A stretch of 64,000 nt of DNA from an uncultured Aquimarina sp. (GTDB taxonomy: Bacteria > Bacteroidota > Bacteroidia > Flavobacteriales > Flavobacteriaceae): positions 1-64,000 of the forward strand of contig CANMLG010000005.1 in NCBI GenBank assembly GCA_947498765.1. The letters are read 5' to 3'. Every line of letters begins with the position of its first letter. The first letter of the stretch is position 1. The notes beneath the pieces are model-generated. The model worked only from the letters and a program-made list of their open reading frames with translations, was not told the DNA's origin and searched no databases. Shown in pieces: positions 34,953 to 43,376 of the stretch. The position numbers and the translations under genes were made by a program.

Positions 34953-36222
34953 TAGTTTATTAAATAAAGATTTATGGAAAGAAATTATCGAATCTATTCG
35001 ATCCAATGGATTCCGAACAATAATTACTGCTTTTGGAGTATTTTGGGGTATTTTTATTTTAGTACTATTACTTGCTGCATCTAATGGTTTAAAAAATGGA
35101 ATACTTCGCTCTTTTGAAGGGACTGCAACCAATACTGTTTTTGTCTGGGCACAAGGTATTTCTAAATCATATAAAGGTCTCCCTAAAGGCAGAAGATATC
35201 AATTTAATGTAAAAGATGCCAATGCGTTACGTAAAAATATTAAAGGCTTAAAAACAGTATCACCCCGCAATAGGTTGGGCGGTTACGGTTCTTCTAATAG
35301 TGTACAATATAAATTAAATTCGGGTTCATATAGTATTTATGGCGATTACCCAGAAATATTGACACAACAATCTCTTGGCATGCAAGCTGGCCGTTTTATG
35401 AATTATAGTGATATTGATAAAAAACGAAAGGTTGCTATTATAGGCATTGGTGTTAAAAACGAACTATTTACAAACGGAGAAAAAGTTTTAGGAGAATACA
35501 TAAAAATCCAAGGCGTTAGCTTTAAAGTTGTTGGGATTTACAAAAACAATTCTTCTGGCGGAGGTGATGCAATTGAAAAACAAAAAGAAATTTTCATCCC
35601 TTTCACCACTTACGATCAAGCCTTTAACAATGGTAATAAAGTTGGTTTTTTTGCCATTACTGCCGATGAAAACCACACCATTTCTTCATTAAAAGAGCCT
35701 ATTATGGCTTTACTTAGAAAAAGACATGACATTCACCCTGAAGATAAAAGAGCTATAGGAAATTTTGATTTATTTGAAATGTTTAAAAAAGTATCAGGTT
35801 TATTTATTGCCCTAACAGGAGTAGCTTATTTTGTTGGGTTTTTAATTCTTATTTCAGGCATTATTGGTATCAGTAATATTATGCTAATTGTTATAAAAGA
35901 AAGGACTAAAGAAATTGGAGTTCGAAGAGCCCTAGGCGCCACACCTGGTAATATTCGAAGTCAGGTGCTTATTGAATCGCTATTCCTTACCATTATTTCG
36001 GGCATGGCTGGGGTAAGTTTTGCCACATTTTTAATTTCAATTTTAAATTTAATTTTAGATAAAATCGATAATCCAGACATGATGTTTGCTAACCCTTCAG
36101 TTAGCCTCATAAATATTGCCGTAGCCCTTTTTATACTTACCATATGTGGGTTGCTAGCAGGTTTAATTCCTGCCCAGACAGCCATAAAAATAAAACCAAT
36201 TGAAGCTTTACGAAACGAATAA
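34945..36222 (+). CDS. MacB-like ABC transporter permease 2
   Basis: This 425-aa paralogue of the preceding permease has the same layout: helix about 24-46, periplasmic MacB-PCD domain, three C-terminal helices with GISNIMLIVIKERTKEIGVRRALGA (landmark). Because both permeases are retained and different, the exporter is probably a heterodimer. 18 bp separates it from the adaptor gene. Confidence 0.95.
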   Translation: MNSSLLNKDLWKEIIESIRSNGFRTIITAFGVFWGIFILVLLLAASNGLKNGILRSFEGTATNTVFVWAQGISKSYKGLPKGRRYQFNVKDANALRKNIKGLKTVSPRNRLGGYGSSNSVQYKLNSGSYSIYGDYPEILTQQSLGMQAGRFMNYSDIDKKRKVAIIGIGVKNELFTNGEKVLGEYIKIQGVSFKVVGIYKNNSSGGGDAIEKQKEIFIPFTTYDQAFNNGNKVGFFAITADENHTISSLKEPIMALLRKRHDIHPEDKRAIGNFDLFEMFKKVSGLFIALTGVAYFVGFLILISGIIGISNIMLIVIKERTKEIGVRRALGATPGNIRSQVLIESLFLTIISGMAGVSFATFLISILNLILDKIDNPDMMFANPSVSLINIAVALFILTICGLLAGLIPAQTAIKIKPIEALRNE

Positions 36223-36240
36223 ATTAACACAATTACTTAA

Positions 36241-37365
36241 ATGAAAAAATCTACAACCGTTGCTATACTAGTTTTTATTGTAGTAGTGTTTACTGCATCA
36301 CTAGTCTATTTTTGGAAAAAAAATCAAAAAAGTTCTGTCGTATATAATACAAAACAAGCTACTACCGAAACCATCACATTGAGCACTATTGCCACCGGCA
36401 GTGTAGTTCCTGATGAAGAAGTATCTATTCGTCCAAATATTTCTGGTGTAATTCAAGAAATTTATGTGGAAGCTGGTGATTTTGTAAAAACTGGCGATAA
36501 AATTGCGCGTATTAAAGTAATACCGAGTATCAACAATTTACAAGCTTCTAGAAATGGCGTACAAAGTGCTAAGATTGACTTGGAAACTCAGAAAAAAATA
36601 TACAATCGTCAAAAAGAACTTTTTGATAAAGGAGTTATTTCTGCCAATGAATTTGATCAAAGCCAAAACACCTACAACCAGGCAAAACAAGCTTATGATT
36701 CGGCCAACGAAAATTATCAAATTGTAAAAACAGGAACAGCCAAAGGCTTTAATAATATTGCTCAAACCATTATAAAAGCTACCATTAGCGGACAAATTTT
36801 AGATGTACCACTAGAGGAAGGTGTACAAGTAATACAAACCAACAACTTTAATGAAGGTACCGAAGTAGCTTCAATTGCCGATGTTAGCAAAATGATTTTT
36901 AAAGGAAAAATCGACGAAAGCGAAGTAGGCAAAATTAAAGAAGGTATGCCTATTAAAATCACTGTTGGTGCTATGCCCGACAAAGAATTTGATGCTACAC
37001 TAAACTATATAGCTCCCAAAGGTTTTACTGTAAACGGAGCAGTACAATTTGATATAGAAGCTAAACTTTCTATTCCTAAAGATGCTGGTATTCGAGCTGG
37101 ACTAAGTGCCAATGCTTCTATTATATTAGATAAGGTATCTGATGTATTGGCATTAAGCGAAGCTTTACTCCAATATGATAAAGAAACCAAAAAACCATTT
37201 GTTGAAATAGAAACTGGAGAACAACAATTTGAACGAAGAGATGTTACTTTAGGAATTAGTGATGGAATTACAGTACAAATTAAAAGTGGTATCACTAAAG
37301 ATGATAAAGTTAAAGAATGGAATGCTATTACTGTTCCAGAAGAACCTAAAGAGAAAAAGTCATAA
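36241..37365 (+). CDS. MacA-like periplasmic adaptor protein
   Basis: This 374-aa membrane-fusion protein has an N-terminal anchor (about 5-24), a lipoyl-like beta domain (GSVVPDEEVSIRPNISGVIQ, IYVEAGDFVKTGDKIARI), an alpha-helical hairpin (about 110-165) and a C-terminal beta-barrel/membrane-proximal part. It bridges the permeases to the outer-membrane TolC-like channel encoded 3 bp downstream. The substrate of the pump is not known; antibiotics, peptides or lipoproteins are possible. Confidence 0.94.
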   Translation: MKKSTTVAILVFIVVVFTASLVYFWKKNQKSSVVYNTKQATTETITLSTIATGSVVPDEEVSIRPNISGVIQEIYVEAGDFVKTGDKIARIKVIPSINNLQASRNGVQSAKIDLETQKKIYNRQKELFDKGVISANEFDQSQNTYNQAKQAYDSANENYQIVKTGTAKGFNNIAQTIIKATISGQILDVPLEEGVQVIQTNNFNEGTEVASIADVSKMIFKGKIDESEVGKIKEGMPIKITVGAMPDKEFDATLNYIAPKGFTVNGAVQFDIEAKLSIPKDAGIRAGLSANASIILDKVSDVLALSEALLQYDKETKKPFVEIETGEQQFERRDVTLGISDGITVQIKSGITKDDKVKEWNAITVPEEPKEKKS

Positions 37366-37368
37366 ACT

Positions 37369-38703
37369 ATGAGAAAGTTATTTATAACCACATTTGCTAT
37401 AGTTGCTTTTTATAATTTAGGCCAAGCCCAAGAAGAAACTAAAAAAACAGTCTGGAGCATACAAGATTGCATGGAATATGCCATTGAAAACAACTTGCAA
37501 ATCCAACAACAACAATTGGATTTACAAGATGCTGATATTAATGAAAAAGATGCTAAAAATGCTTTTTTACCAGATCTAAATGGTAGTGCTGCTAACCAAT
37601 GGAGTTTTGGTTTTAGTCGTGATGCTTCTGGAGTTTCTGCAGAAAGAAACACCAGAGGATCCAGTTATTCATTAAGATCAAACGTACCTATTTATAACGG
37701 ATTACAAAACTATAATAGAGTACAAAGAGCTAAACTTCAAAAAGTAGCTAATCAATTCAATATTGAACGCTTAAAAGATGATATTCGAATAAATATAGCC
37801 AATAATTACCTACAAATTTTGCTGCAGCAAGAAAATTTAAATGTACTTAATGCACAAAACAATATTACTCTAGAACAAATTAAGCGTACACAACAACTTA
37901 TTGATGCGGGCAATTTGCCTGAAGGTGATGTATTGCAATTAAAAGCTACTGCTGCAGAGAATTTACAAAACATTGCTATTAGTGAAAATAGTGTGGCCAT
38001 TGCCAAATTAGGACTAAAACAACTACTACAACTCAATTTTGATAATACATTTGAAATTTCGCAAATAGAGATTGAACTTGACGACCTATCTATTTTAGAA
38101 AAAGAAATAAAACAAATTGTAAGCAATGTATTGGAAAATAGAAACGAAATAAAATTTGCTGAACAAAATATAAAACTCGCAGAAAAAGATATCGATATTA
38201 CTAAGGGAGCATTTTTACCTACACTTTCTGGCTTTGTAGAATACGGAACTCAAGAAGTAGATATCGAAGGATTTCCTTCTAGACCCTTTTTTAATCAATT
38301 AAATGACAACAAATCTTTCAGTATAGGGGCTAGACTTAACGTGCCTTTATTTAACCGCTTCCAAACAAAAAACGCTGTTTCTCGTAATAAAGTAAACGTA
38401 TTTCGTACTAAAAATCAATTGGAACAAACCAAGCAACGTCTTACTCAAAATGTATATCAAGCTTATTTAGATGCCAAAGCCAGTAATAAATCATACGAAG
38501 CAGCAAAAATTGCCGTAACTGCTCAAGAGCGCGCTTTTGAATATGCTAAAAATCGATTTGAAGTAGGTATTAGTAATTCTCTTGATTTTACACAAGCGCG
38601 TATTGCCTATCAAAATAGCCAAACCCAATTGCTAAGAGCTAAATATGATTTTCTATTTAAGGTAAAACTATTGGAATTGTATTATGATAGTCCAATAAAC
38701 TAA
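37369..38703 (+). CDS. TolC-family outer-membrane efflux protein
   Basis: This 444-aa protein has a signal peptide (about 1-20, NLGQAQ) and the two-fold TolC repeat (IQDCMEYAIENNLQIQQQQL at about 30-49; NNYLQILLQQENLNV; NEIKFAEQNIKLAEKDIDI at about 260; FEYAKNRFEVGISNSLDF near 390). It forms the exit duct of the MacAB-like exporter. A strong palindromic hairpin follows the gene. Confidence 0.95.
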   Translation: MRKLFITTFAIVAFYNLGQAQEETKKTVWSIQDCMEYAIENNLQIQQQQLDLQDADINEKDAKNAFLPDLNGSAANQWSFGFSRDASGVSAERNTRGSSYSLRSNVPIYNGLQNYNRVQRAKLQKVANQFNIERLKDDIRINIANNYLQILLQQENLNVLNAQNNITLEQIKRTQQLIDAGNLPEGDVLQLKATAAENLQNIAISENSVAIAKLGLKQLLQLNFDNTFEISQIEIELDDLSILEKEIKQIVSNVLENRNEIKFAEQNIKLAEKDIDITKGAFLPTLSGFVEYGTQEVDIEGFPSRPFFNQLNDNKSFSIGARLNVPLFNRFQTKNAVSRNKVNVFRTKNQLEQTKQRLTQNVYQAYLDAKASNKSYEAAKIAVTAQERAFEYAKNRFEVGISNSLDFTQARIAYQNSQTQLLRAKYDFLFKVKLLELYYDSPIN

Positions 38704-38736
38704 GGTCAGTCAAATATAAATTTGATTTTATATAAG

Positions 38737-38779
38737 CCAAAATGGTATCATTCTTGATCAAGGAATGATACCATTTTGG
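38737..38779. repeat. 43-nt hairpin after the exporter operon
   Basis: Near-perfect palindrome of 43 nt: outer arms of 16 bp (CCAAAATGGTATCATT and its complement) around a TTGATCAA core; the two halves differ only by the position of one C/G. No clean T-run on either side, though GTTTG follows. It may end transcription of the operon or protect its 3' end. Confidence 0.85.
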
Positions 38780-38922
38780 TTTGTCCCCAAATGACACCTG
38801 TGCTAGTCTTGAACTTATCATAACAAATACAGATTTTAACTAATCAAAAATCATTATCCTATTCCAATTATAAAAAAAGTTGTTGAAAAATAGTATTTTC
38901 GAACTTCTAAATACCATAAAGA

Positions 38923-39729
38923 ATGAAAAGCACCATACTACCTTTATTTATATGCATTAGCACTATAGTTACTGCTCAAAAAAAGAAAGATTTACTTGAC
39001 GAAATAAACAAATTAAAGTCAAATTTAAAAGAAGAAAAAGCACGTGCCAATAAAGCCGAAAGCAGTAACAAAAGTATGCTTACAAAGCTTGATTTTGCAA
39101 ATAGTCAAGTAGATGAAGTAAAGCAAGAAAATGAATCACTTTTAAAAACAATCAACAATTTTGCATCGGTTACTAAGCAAAAAACGGCAAATGTGGAATC
39201 TAGCCTTAAAACAATTAAAGAAAAAGATGCCCAACTAAAAGTAGTGAATGATGCCTTAACCGAAGCAGAAGAAATTCGATTAAGCCAACTGCAAACTTTT
39301 AAAGGTAAATTGGGCACTATAGGAAAAGTAGGCATTCAAAATAACCAGTTAGTATTGAGTATTTCAAACACTGAACTATTTGTAACTGTTGATGGCGACG
39401 CCGCATTAAGCGAAAAAGGAAAAATCAGTTTGCAAAAAATTGCTGAAGTGCTTAAAGCCAATCCTCAATATTTTATAATTATCGAAGGAAATAGTAATGC
39501 TATTGAATTTAAAACAGAAAAAGCCCTGAATAACTGGGATTTAAGTGCTAGACAAGCTGCTGCTATTGCCAATAGTTTACAAACTGAACTTGAAATCGAC
39601 CCTAAACGCTTAAAAGTTACTAGTAATGGTGAACATGCCACAACAGGTGTAGAAACTGTAACCAAAATTATCATTGATGCTCAGTTTGATGATTTCTTTA
39701 GTTTAATAAAGGATCGTATGAAGAAATAA
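38923..39729 (+). CDS. Secreted coiled-coil protein with OmpA-like C-terminal domain
   Basis: This 268-aa protein has a signal peptide (about 1-18, IVTAQ), a coiled coil (about 20-120, heptad-like K/E-rich) and a C-terminal OmpA/MotB-like peptidoglycan-binding domain (about 135-250: VDGDAALSEKGKISLQKIAE, YFIIIEGNSNAIEF, NWDLSARQAAAIANSL, DPKRLKVTSNGEHA). The canonical TD..G..N motif is degenerate (EGNSNA). It probably spans the periplasm to the cell wall. Start 41 bp before tsaB end of gap; the two may be co-transcribed. Confidence 0.85.
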   Translation: MKSTILPLFICISTIVTAQKKKDLLDEINKLKSNLKEEKARANKAESSNKSMLTKLDFANSQVDEVKQENESLLKTINNFASVTKQKTANVESSLKTIKEKDAQLKVVNDALTEAEEIRLSQLQTFKGKLGTIGKVGIQNNQLVLSISNTELFVTVDGDAALSEKGKISLQKIAEVLKANPQYFIIIEGNSNAIEFKTEKALNNWDLSARQAAAIANSLQTELEIDPKRLKVTSNGEHATTGVETVTKIIIDAQFDDFFSLIKDRMKK

Positions 39730-39769
39730 TTCTGCAATAGTTTGTAAATTTACAGCTTATAAATTTCAC

Positions 39770-40456
39770 ATGAGTTACTTACTTTGTATTGAAACCAGTA
39801 CAACCAATTGTTCTGTAGCGCTTTCGCTGAAGGGAAAAATTATTGCCTTAAAAGAGGACAATAATAAAAATTATTCTCATGCCGAAAGCCTACATCTATT
39901 TATTGAAGCACTTTTAGCCTCGGTTAAAGTTACATTACAACAAATAAATGCAATTGTAGTCAGCAAAGGGCCTGGATCCTACACTGGACTTAGAATTGGG
40001 GTATCAGCGGCAAAAGGATTATGTTATGCCTTAGATATTCCATTAATTACAATTAATACTCTTGAAAGTTTAGCACACCAAACCACCTCATCTACTACCC
40101 CTTCTTTCATTGTTCCTATGCTCGATGCTAGACGTATGGAAGTATACACCGCTACATTTGATAACAATTATAATTGCTTAGACACTACTAATGCTAAAAT
40201 TTTAGAAGAAACTAGCTTTATAAACTTACTTGATAAGCAAAAAACTGTTTTTATTGGTAACGGGGTTACTAAATTTAAAGAGATTTGCACTCATAAAAAT
40301 GCTATTTTTATTGAAGAAGCCCTTCCTTCTGCCAAACAATTAGGAAAATTAGGCTATCAAAAATTTCAAAATAACGACTTTGATGATGTAGCTTATTTTG
40401 AACCTTATTATTTAAAAGATTTTGTGGCCGGCAAACCCAAACAGAAAAAACAGTAA
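39770..40456 (+). CDS. tsaB: tRNA threonylcarbamoyladenosine biosynthesis protein TsaB
   Basis: TsaB partners with TsaD and TsaE to make the t6A37 modification in ANN-decoding tRNAs. The 228-aa protein has the ASKHA-type N-terminus LLCIETSTTNCSVAL, the interface motif AIVVSKGPGSYTGLRIGVSA (about 65-84) and PMLDARRMEVYTA. Length is normal. It is convergent with the esterase gene across only 13 bp, with no terminator between them. Confidence 0.97.
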   Translation: MSYLLCIETSTTNCSVALSLKGKIIALKEDNNKNYSHAESLHLFIEALLASVKVTLQQINAIVVSKGPGSYTGLRIGVSAAKGLCYALDIPLITINTLESLAHQTTSSTTPSFIVPMLDARRMEVYTATFDNNYNCLDTTNAKILEETSFINLLDKQKTVFIGNGVTKFKEICTHKNAIFIEEALPSAKQLGKLGYQKFQNNDFDDVAYFEPYYLKDFVAGKPKQKKQ

Positions 40457-40469
40457 AAGTTAATACCCT

Positions 40470-41702
40470 TTAAAACTGATTAAAATACTCTAAACTAACC
40501 ACATTATAGGATCCTCTACCTTCAAAATGATCAGCATCATCAGTTGATAGTGTGATATCCTTTTTATTATTATTTGTATAATATTCTACTATATTTTGAG
40601 TGTTCAAAGGTAAAACTGCTTGATCATTTAAACCTTGATAAAATAATATAGGTGTTACAGGAATCCAACCATTACCTACATAGGTATTCTCTTTTATAGC
40701 ATTTTCAACTACGGTATCATTTGTAGACACAAATCCTAAAGTAAATTCGGGATTTAATAATTCCTTATACGTCTCAGGTAAATTATCTAAAATCTGTTGC
40801 GTATTAAATTCACCATCAAATAACCCATTTTTTATAGCTTCCGCATATGGTTCGGCAAAAATGGCATTGGTAGGCCTTTTAAAAAAGAATGTATTGTATG
40901 AATCAAAAATTAAGGGAACAAATTCATTTAAAGGAAGTTCATTAGTTATTACAAATTTTAGTACCTGCGAAAAGGCATTTAAATCATATGCTCCTGCTCC
41001 ACAGGCTGCCGCCGTTATTTCAAATTCTTTTCGGTCTTCAATTAACCTAGTTAACGCTAAATTAGACAGTCCTCCTTCAGAATACCCTGATAAAAATAGT
41101 TTTGATGGTTTTTCAATATTCTTTTTTTCTAAAAACTCATAACCCGCTACTATAAAATCATAAGCAGATACTGCCAATGTATCGGGAATATTATAAGGGT
41201 GTTTCTCCTCCTTTGATAATCCAAAACCTGCATAATCTGCAGCAAAAACAATATAGCCATTAGCTGCTAAAAATGAGAAAAAATTAAAAGTCCCCGTTTC
41301 TGTATTATTATAATTTGTGGTTCTATCTTCCTCTAAAAAAACAGTCCCGGGTTGATAACTAATTACTCCTTTTATAGCAATATTACTTGTTGGAAGTAAT
41401 ACTATACCAGAGTTTACTATTTTTTCTCCAAATCCATTGAGCGTTTTATAAGCTACATCATACACATCTATATCCGAATGAATAAACCTTTCTACTTTAG
41501 TTAAACGTTCATTTGCAAATTTAAAATCAATAATCTCTTGACTTGTAAAACTTTTTCCGAAAGAGGAAGCTAGCATAATTTTAGGTATAGATTTATTTGG
41601 CACATCGAACACATAGGAACACGACACCATTAAAGATAAAATTTCAGCAACTAAGATAAGGAAGATATACTTTTTAACTAATTTCATAGGATATGAATTC
41701 AT
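40470..41702 (-). CDS. Lipoprotein alpha/beta-hydrolase (secretory lipase/esterase type)
   Basis: This 410-aa protein has a lipobox (LMVSC, Cys28) and an alpha/beta-hydrolase fold. Likely catalytic triad: S208 in LSGYSEGGL (GxSxG), D360 in GLNDQAVLP and H392 in DADHFEG. AADYAGFGLSKE (about 155-166) forms the oxyanion-side loop. Start may be M1 or M6 (ATG ending at 41687). It is probably an envelope-anchored esterase or peptidase; the substrate is unknown. Confidence 0.88.
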   Translation of the reverse strand: MNSYPMKLVKKYIFLILVAEILSLMVSCSYVFDVPNKSIPKIMLASSFGKSFTSQEIIDFKFANERLTKVERFIHSDIDVYDVAYKTLNGFGEKIVNSGIVLLPTSNIAIKGVISYQPGTVFLEEDRTTNYNNTETGTFNFFSFLAANGYIVFAADYAGFGLSKEEKHPYNIPDTLAVSAYDFIVAGYEFLEKKNIEKPSKLFLSGYSEGGLSNLALTRLIEDRKEFEITAAACGAGAYDLNAFSQVLKFVITNELPLNEFVPLIFDSYNTFFFKRPTNAIFAEPYAEAIKNGLFDGEFNTQQILDNLPETYKELLNPEFTLGFVSTNDTVVENAIKENTYVGNGWIPVTPILFYQGLNDQAVLPLNTQNIVEYYTNNNKKDITLSTDDADHFEGRGSYNVVSLEYFNQF

Positions 41703-41820
41703 TTATAAATAACCAATTGACTATCAGTTAATTTAACTGTTTTTCACATCAATAAAAAGCTTAAAAAGCAAAAAAAATGTCGCTATTTTCGGACAAATAC
41801 AGTTGTCATTCATCTATAAA

Positions 41821-42492
41821 TTAACTCAATTTACAACTCAAAATTAAAGTTTCTCTTTCGTTATGTCCGGCAACAAAACCTTCTTGTAAAGGCTCCTTTA
41901 TCGCTGTAGATTCTATATTATCAAAACCATTTGATCTCAATAATTCTATAATTTCATCATTTGATTTAATGGAAAAGCCATACTCGGTAACAGGGAACTT
42001 TTCTAAATTATGTTTTGGTCGAACAGCAATAATTAATTGCCCATCTTTTTTAAGTACTCGCTTCAATTCTTGTAAAACTTTGTCATAGTTATCCCAAAAA
42101 TAAAACGTGTTTACTGTCATTATTTTATCAAATATGGCAGAATCAAATGGTAAATCTCTTATACCAGCTTCTATAAATTTAACCTGATTGTTCTCGATAA
42201 AATCTTTATTAATTTCTGAAGCTAATTGTACCATATCCCCAGAATAATCACAACCTACATAATTGATATTCCTCCCTACGGTAACTATATTTTTAACAAA
42301 AAAACCATTTCCCATACCTATTTCAAGAATAGTTTCATTTGCTTGAGGGTCCAGAACCGCTATAGCATGTAGATTCATTGACTTGTTTCCTACATTCATT
42401 CTTTCGGCTACTATTGCACCATCAGTGCCTTCTGGTTTTCTTAATTGCGCTGCTATTTTTTTAAAATCGGGTGTTGTAATTTGATTTTCCAA
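41821..42492 (-). CDS. Class I SAM-dependent methyltransferase
   Basis: This 223-aa cytoplasmic protein has methyltransferase motif I ETILEIGMGNGFFVKNI (about 53-69), motif II YVGCDYSGDMVQLASEI, motif III region FDSAIFDKIMTVNTFYFW and LKRVLKKDGQLIIAVRP. It belongs to the UbiE/Methyltransf_11-like group, but the substrate cannot be told from sequence. Start 30 bp after the DUF1223 gene on the same strand, which has its own region upstream; operon membership is uncertain. Confidence 0.92.
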   Translation of the reverse strand: MENQITTPDFKKIAAQLRKPEGTDGAIVAERMNVGNKSMNLHAIAVLDPQANETILEIGMGNGFFVKNIVTVGRNINYVGCDYSGDMVQLASEINKDFIENNQVKFIEAGIRDLPFDSAIFDKIMTVNTFYFWDNYDKVLQELKRVLKKDGQLIIAVRPKHNLEKFPVTEYGFSIKSNDEIIELLRSNGFDNIESTAIKEPLQEGFVAGHNERETLILSCKLS

Positions 42493-42522
42493 TGTCTTTT
42501 ATTTTAGTAGTACTTAAATCTA

Positions 42523-43242
42523 CTAAAATAGTTTCAATTTATATGCTCCTGTAAGTGAAAGTTGTTGATTTTGAGTATAACCCACAATTTGCAATTCATT
42601 AAGGGCATATTTGGAGTCTACATCGAAATTAATCGTTCCAGATTTTATTTTTGAAGTCGCTACTGTTTTTTTCTCTAAAACGATATGTGCATCGGTTAGT
42701 ACTTTATTTCTATTTTCTCCTCGTTTAACCGAAGTAACTTTTTCTTTAAGCACTAAAACAAAACTTAAATTGTCTCCCAAACCATTTTCTACAGTATAAT
42801 CAACACTAATTTTATTGTTTTCTTTTTTAGGATTAAATACCTTAATTTTTGAAGGAAGTTTTTTATCATTTAATTTTTGTAATGTATTATTTAATGATTT
42901 CACATCCGAACCTACAATATGCTGATTTCCATTAATAACCAATTGAGGAGTGTAAATGGAATTTCCTCCAAATTTTTGCCCATACTTGTATTGATATTGT
43001 GAATGTGCTGACTTACTAAACGGGTCCTTCCATCCTAAACGATCCCAATAATCAACATGATAAGCCAACGTAATAATTTCACCTCCATGATCACTCTCTG
43101 CTACTTTTTTTAATAACTGATCTGCTCTAGGGCAACTACTACAGCCTTGTGAGGTAAATAGCTCTAAAACTATATTGGCTTGCTGCGCATTAATTACTAT
43201 TGAATTTAAAACTAAAAAAACGGCTATATATATCTTTTTCAT
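42523..43242 (-). CDS. DUF1223 thioredoxin-like secreted protein
   Basis: This 239-aa protein has a signal peptide (about 1-19, IVINAQQ) and a thioredoxin-like fold with CxxC-type motif in LELFTSQGCSSCPRADQLL (C34, C37), plus LAYHVDYWDRLGWKDPF and the YTPQLVINGNQHIVG segment, all DUF1223 landmarks. A periplasmic redox role is inferred; no function is established for the family. Upstream of the methyltransferase on the same strand. Confidence 0.92.
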   Translation of the reverse strand: MKKIYIAVFLVLNSIVINAQQANIVLELFTSQGCSSCPRADQLLKKVAESDHGGEIITLAYHVDYWDRLGWKDPFSKSAHSQYQYKYGQKFGGNSIYTPQLVINGNQHIVGSDVKSLNNTLQKLNDKKLPSKIKVFNPKKENNKISVDYTVENGLGDNLSFVLVLKEKVTSVKRGENRNKVLTDAHIVLEKKTVATSKIKSGTINFDVDSKYALNELQIVGYTQNQQLSLTGAYKLKLF

Positions 43243-43329
43243 ATATAAATAGACGTTTATTCGTTTTCCAAATTACAAAATCTATAAGGTTTACAAACTT
43301 TACAAATACTACCTAATCCATGAATATAA

Positions 43330-43358
43330 AAAAGGACTACTAAAATAGTAATCCTTTT
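43330..43358 (-). terminator. Terminator of the Asp-box T9SS gene
   Basis: Stem AAAAGGACTACTA / TAGTAATCCTTTT with one mismatch; U-tract on the minus-strand 3' side. 18 bp after the gene. Confidence 0.82.
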
Positions 43359-43376
43359 CAATACATAAACGACATG

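Noticed and set aside
37806..38126. Minus-strand ORF of 106 codons opposite the TolC gene
   Set aside because: Shadow frame with unusual Cys/Ser composition; the plus-strand gene is complete.
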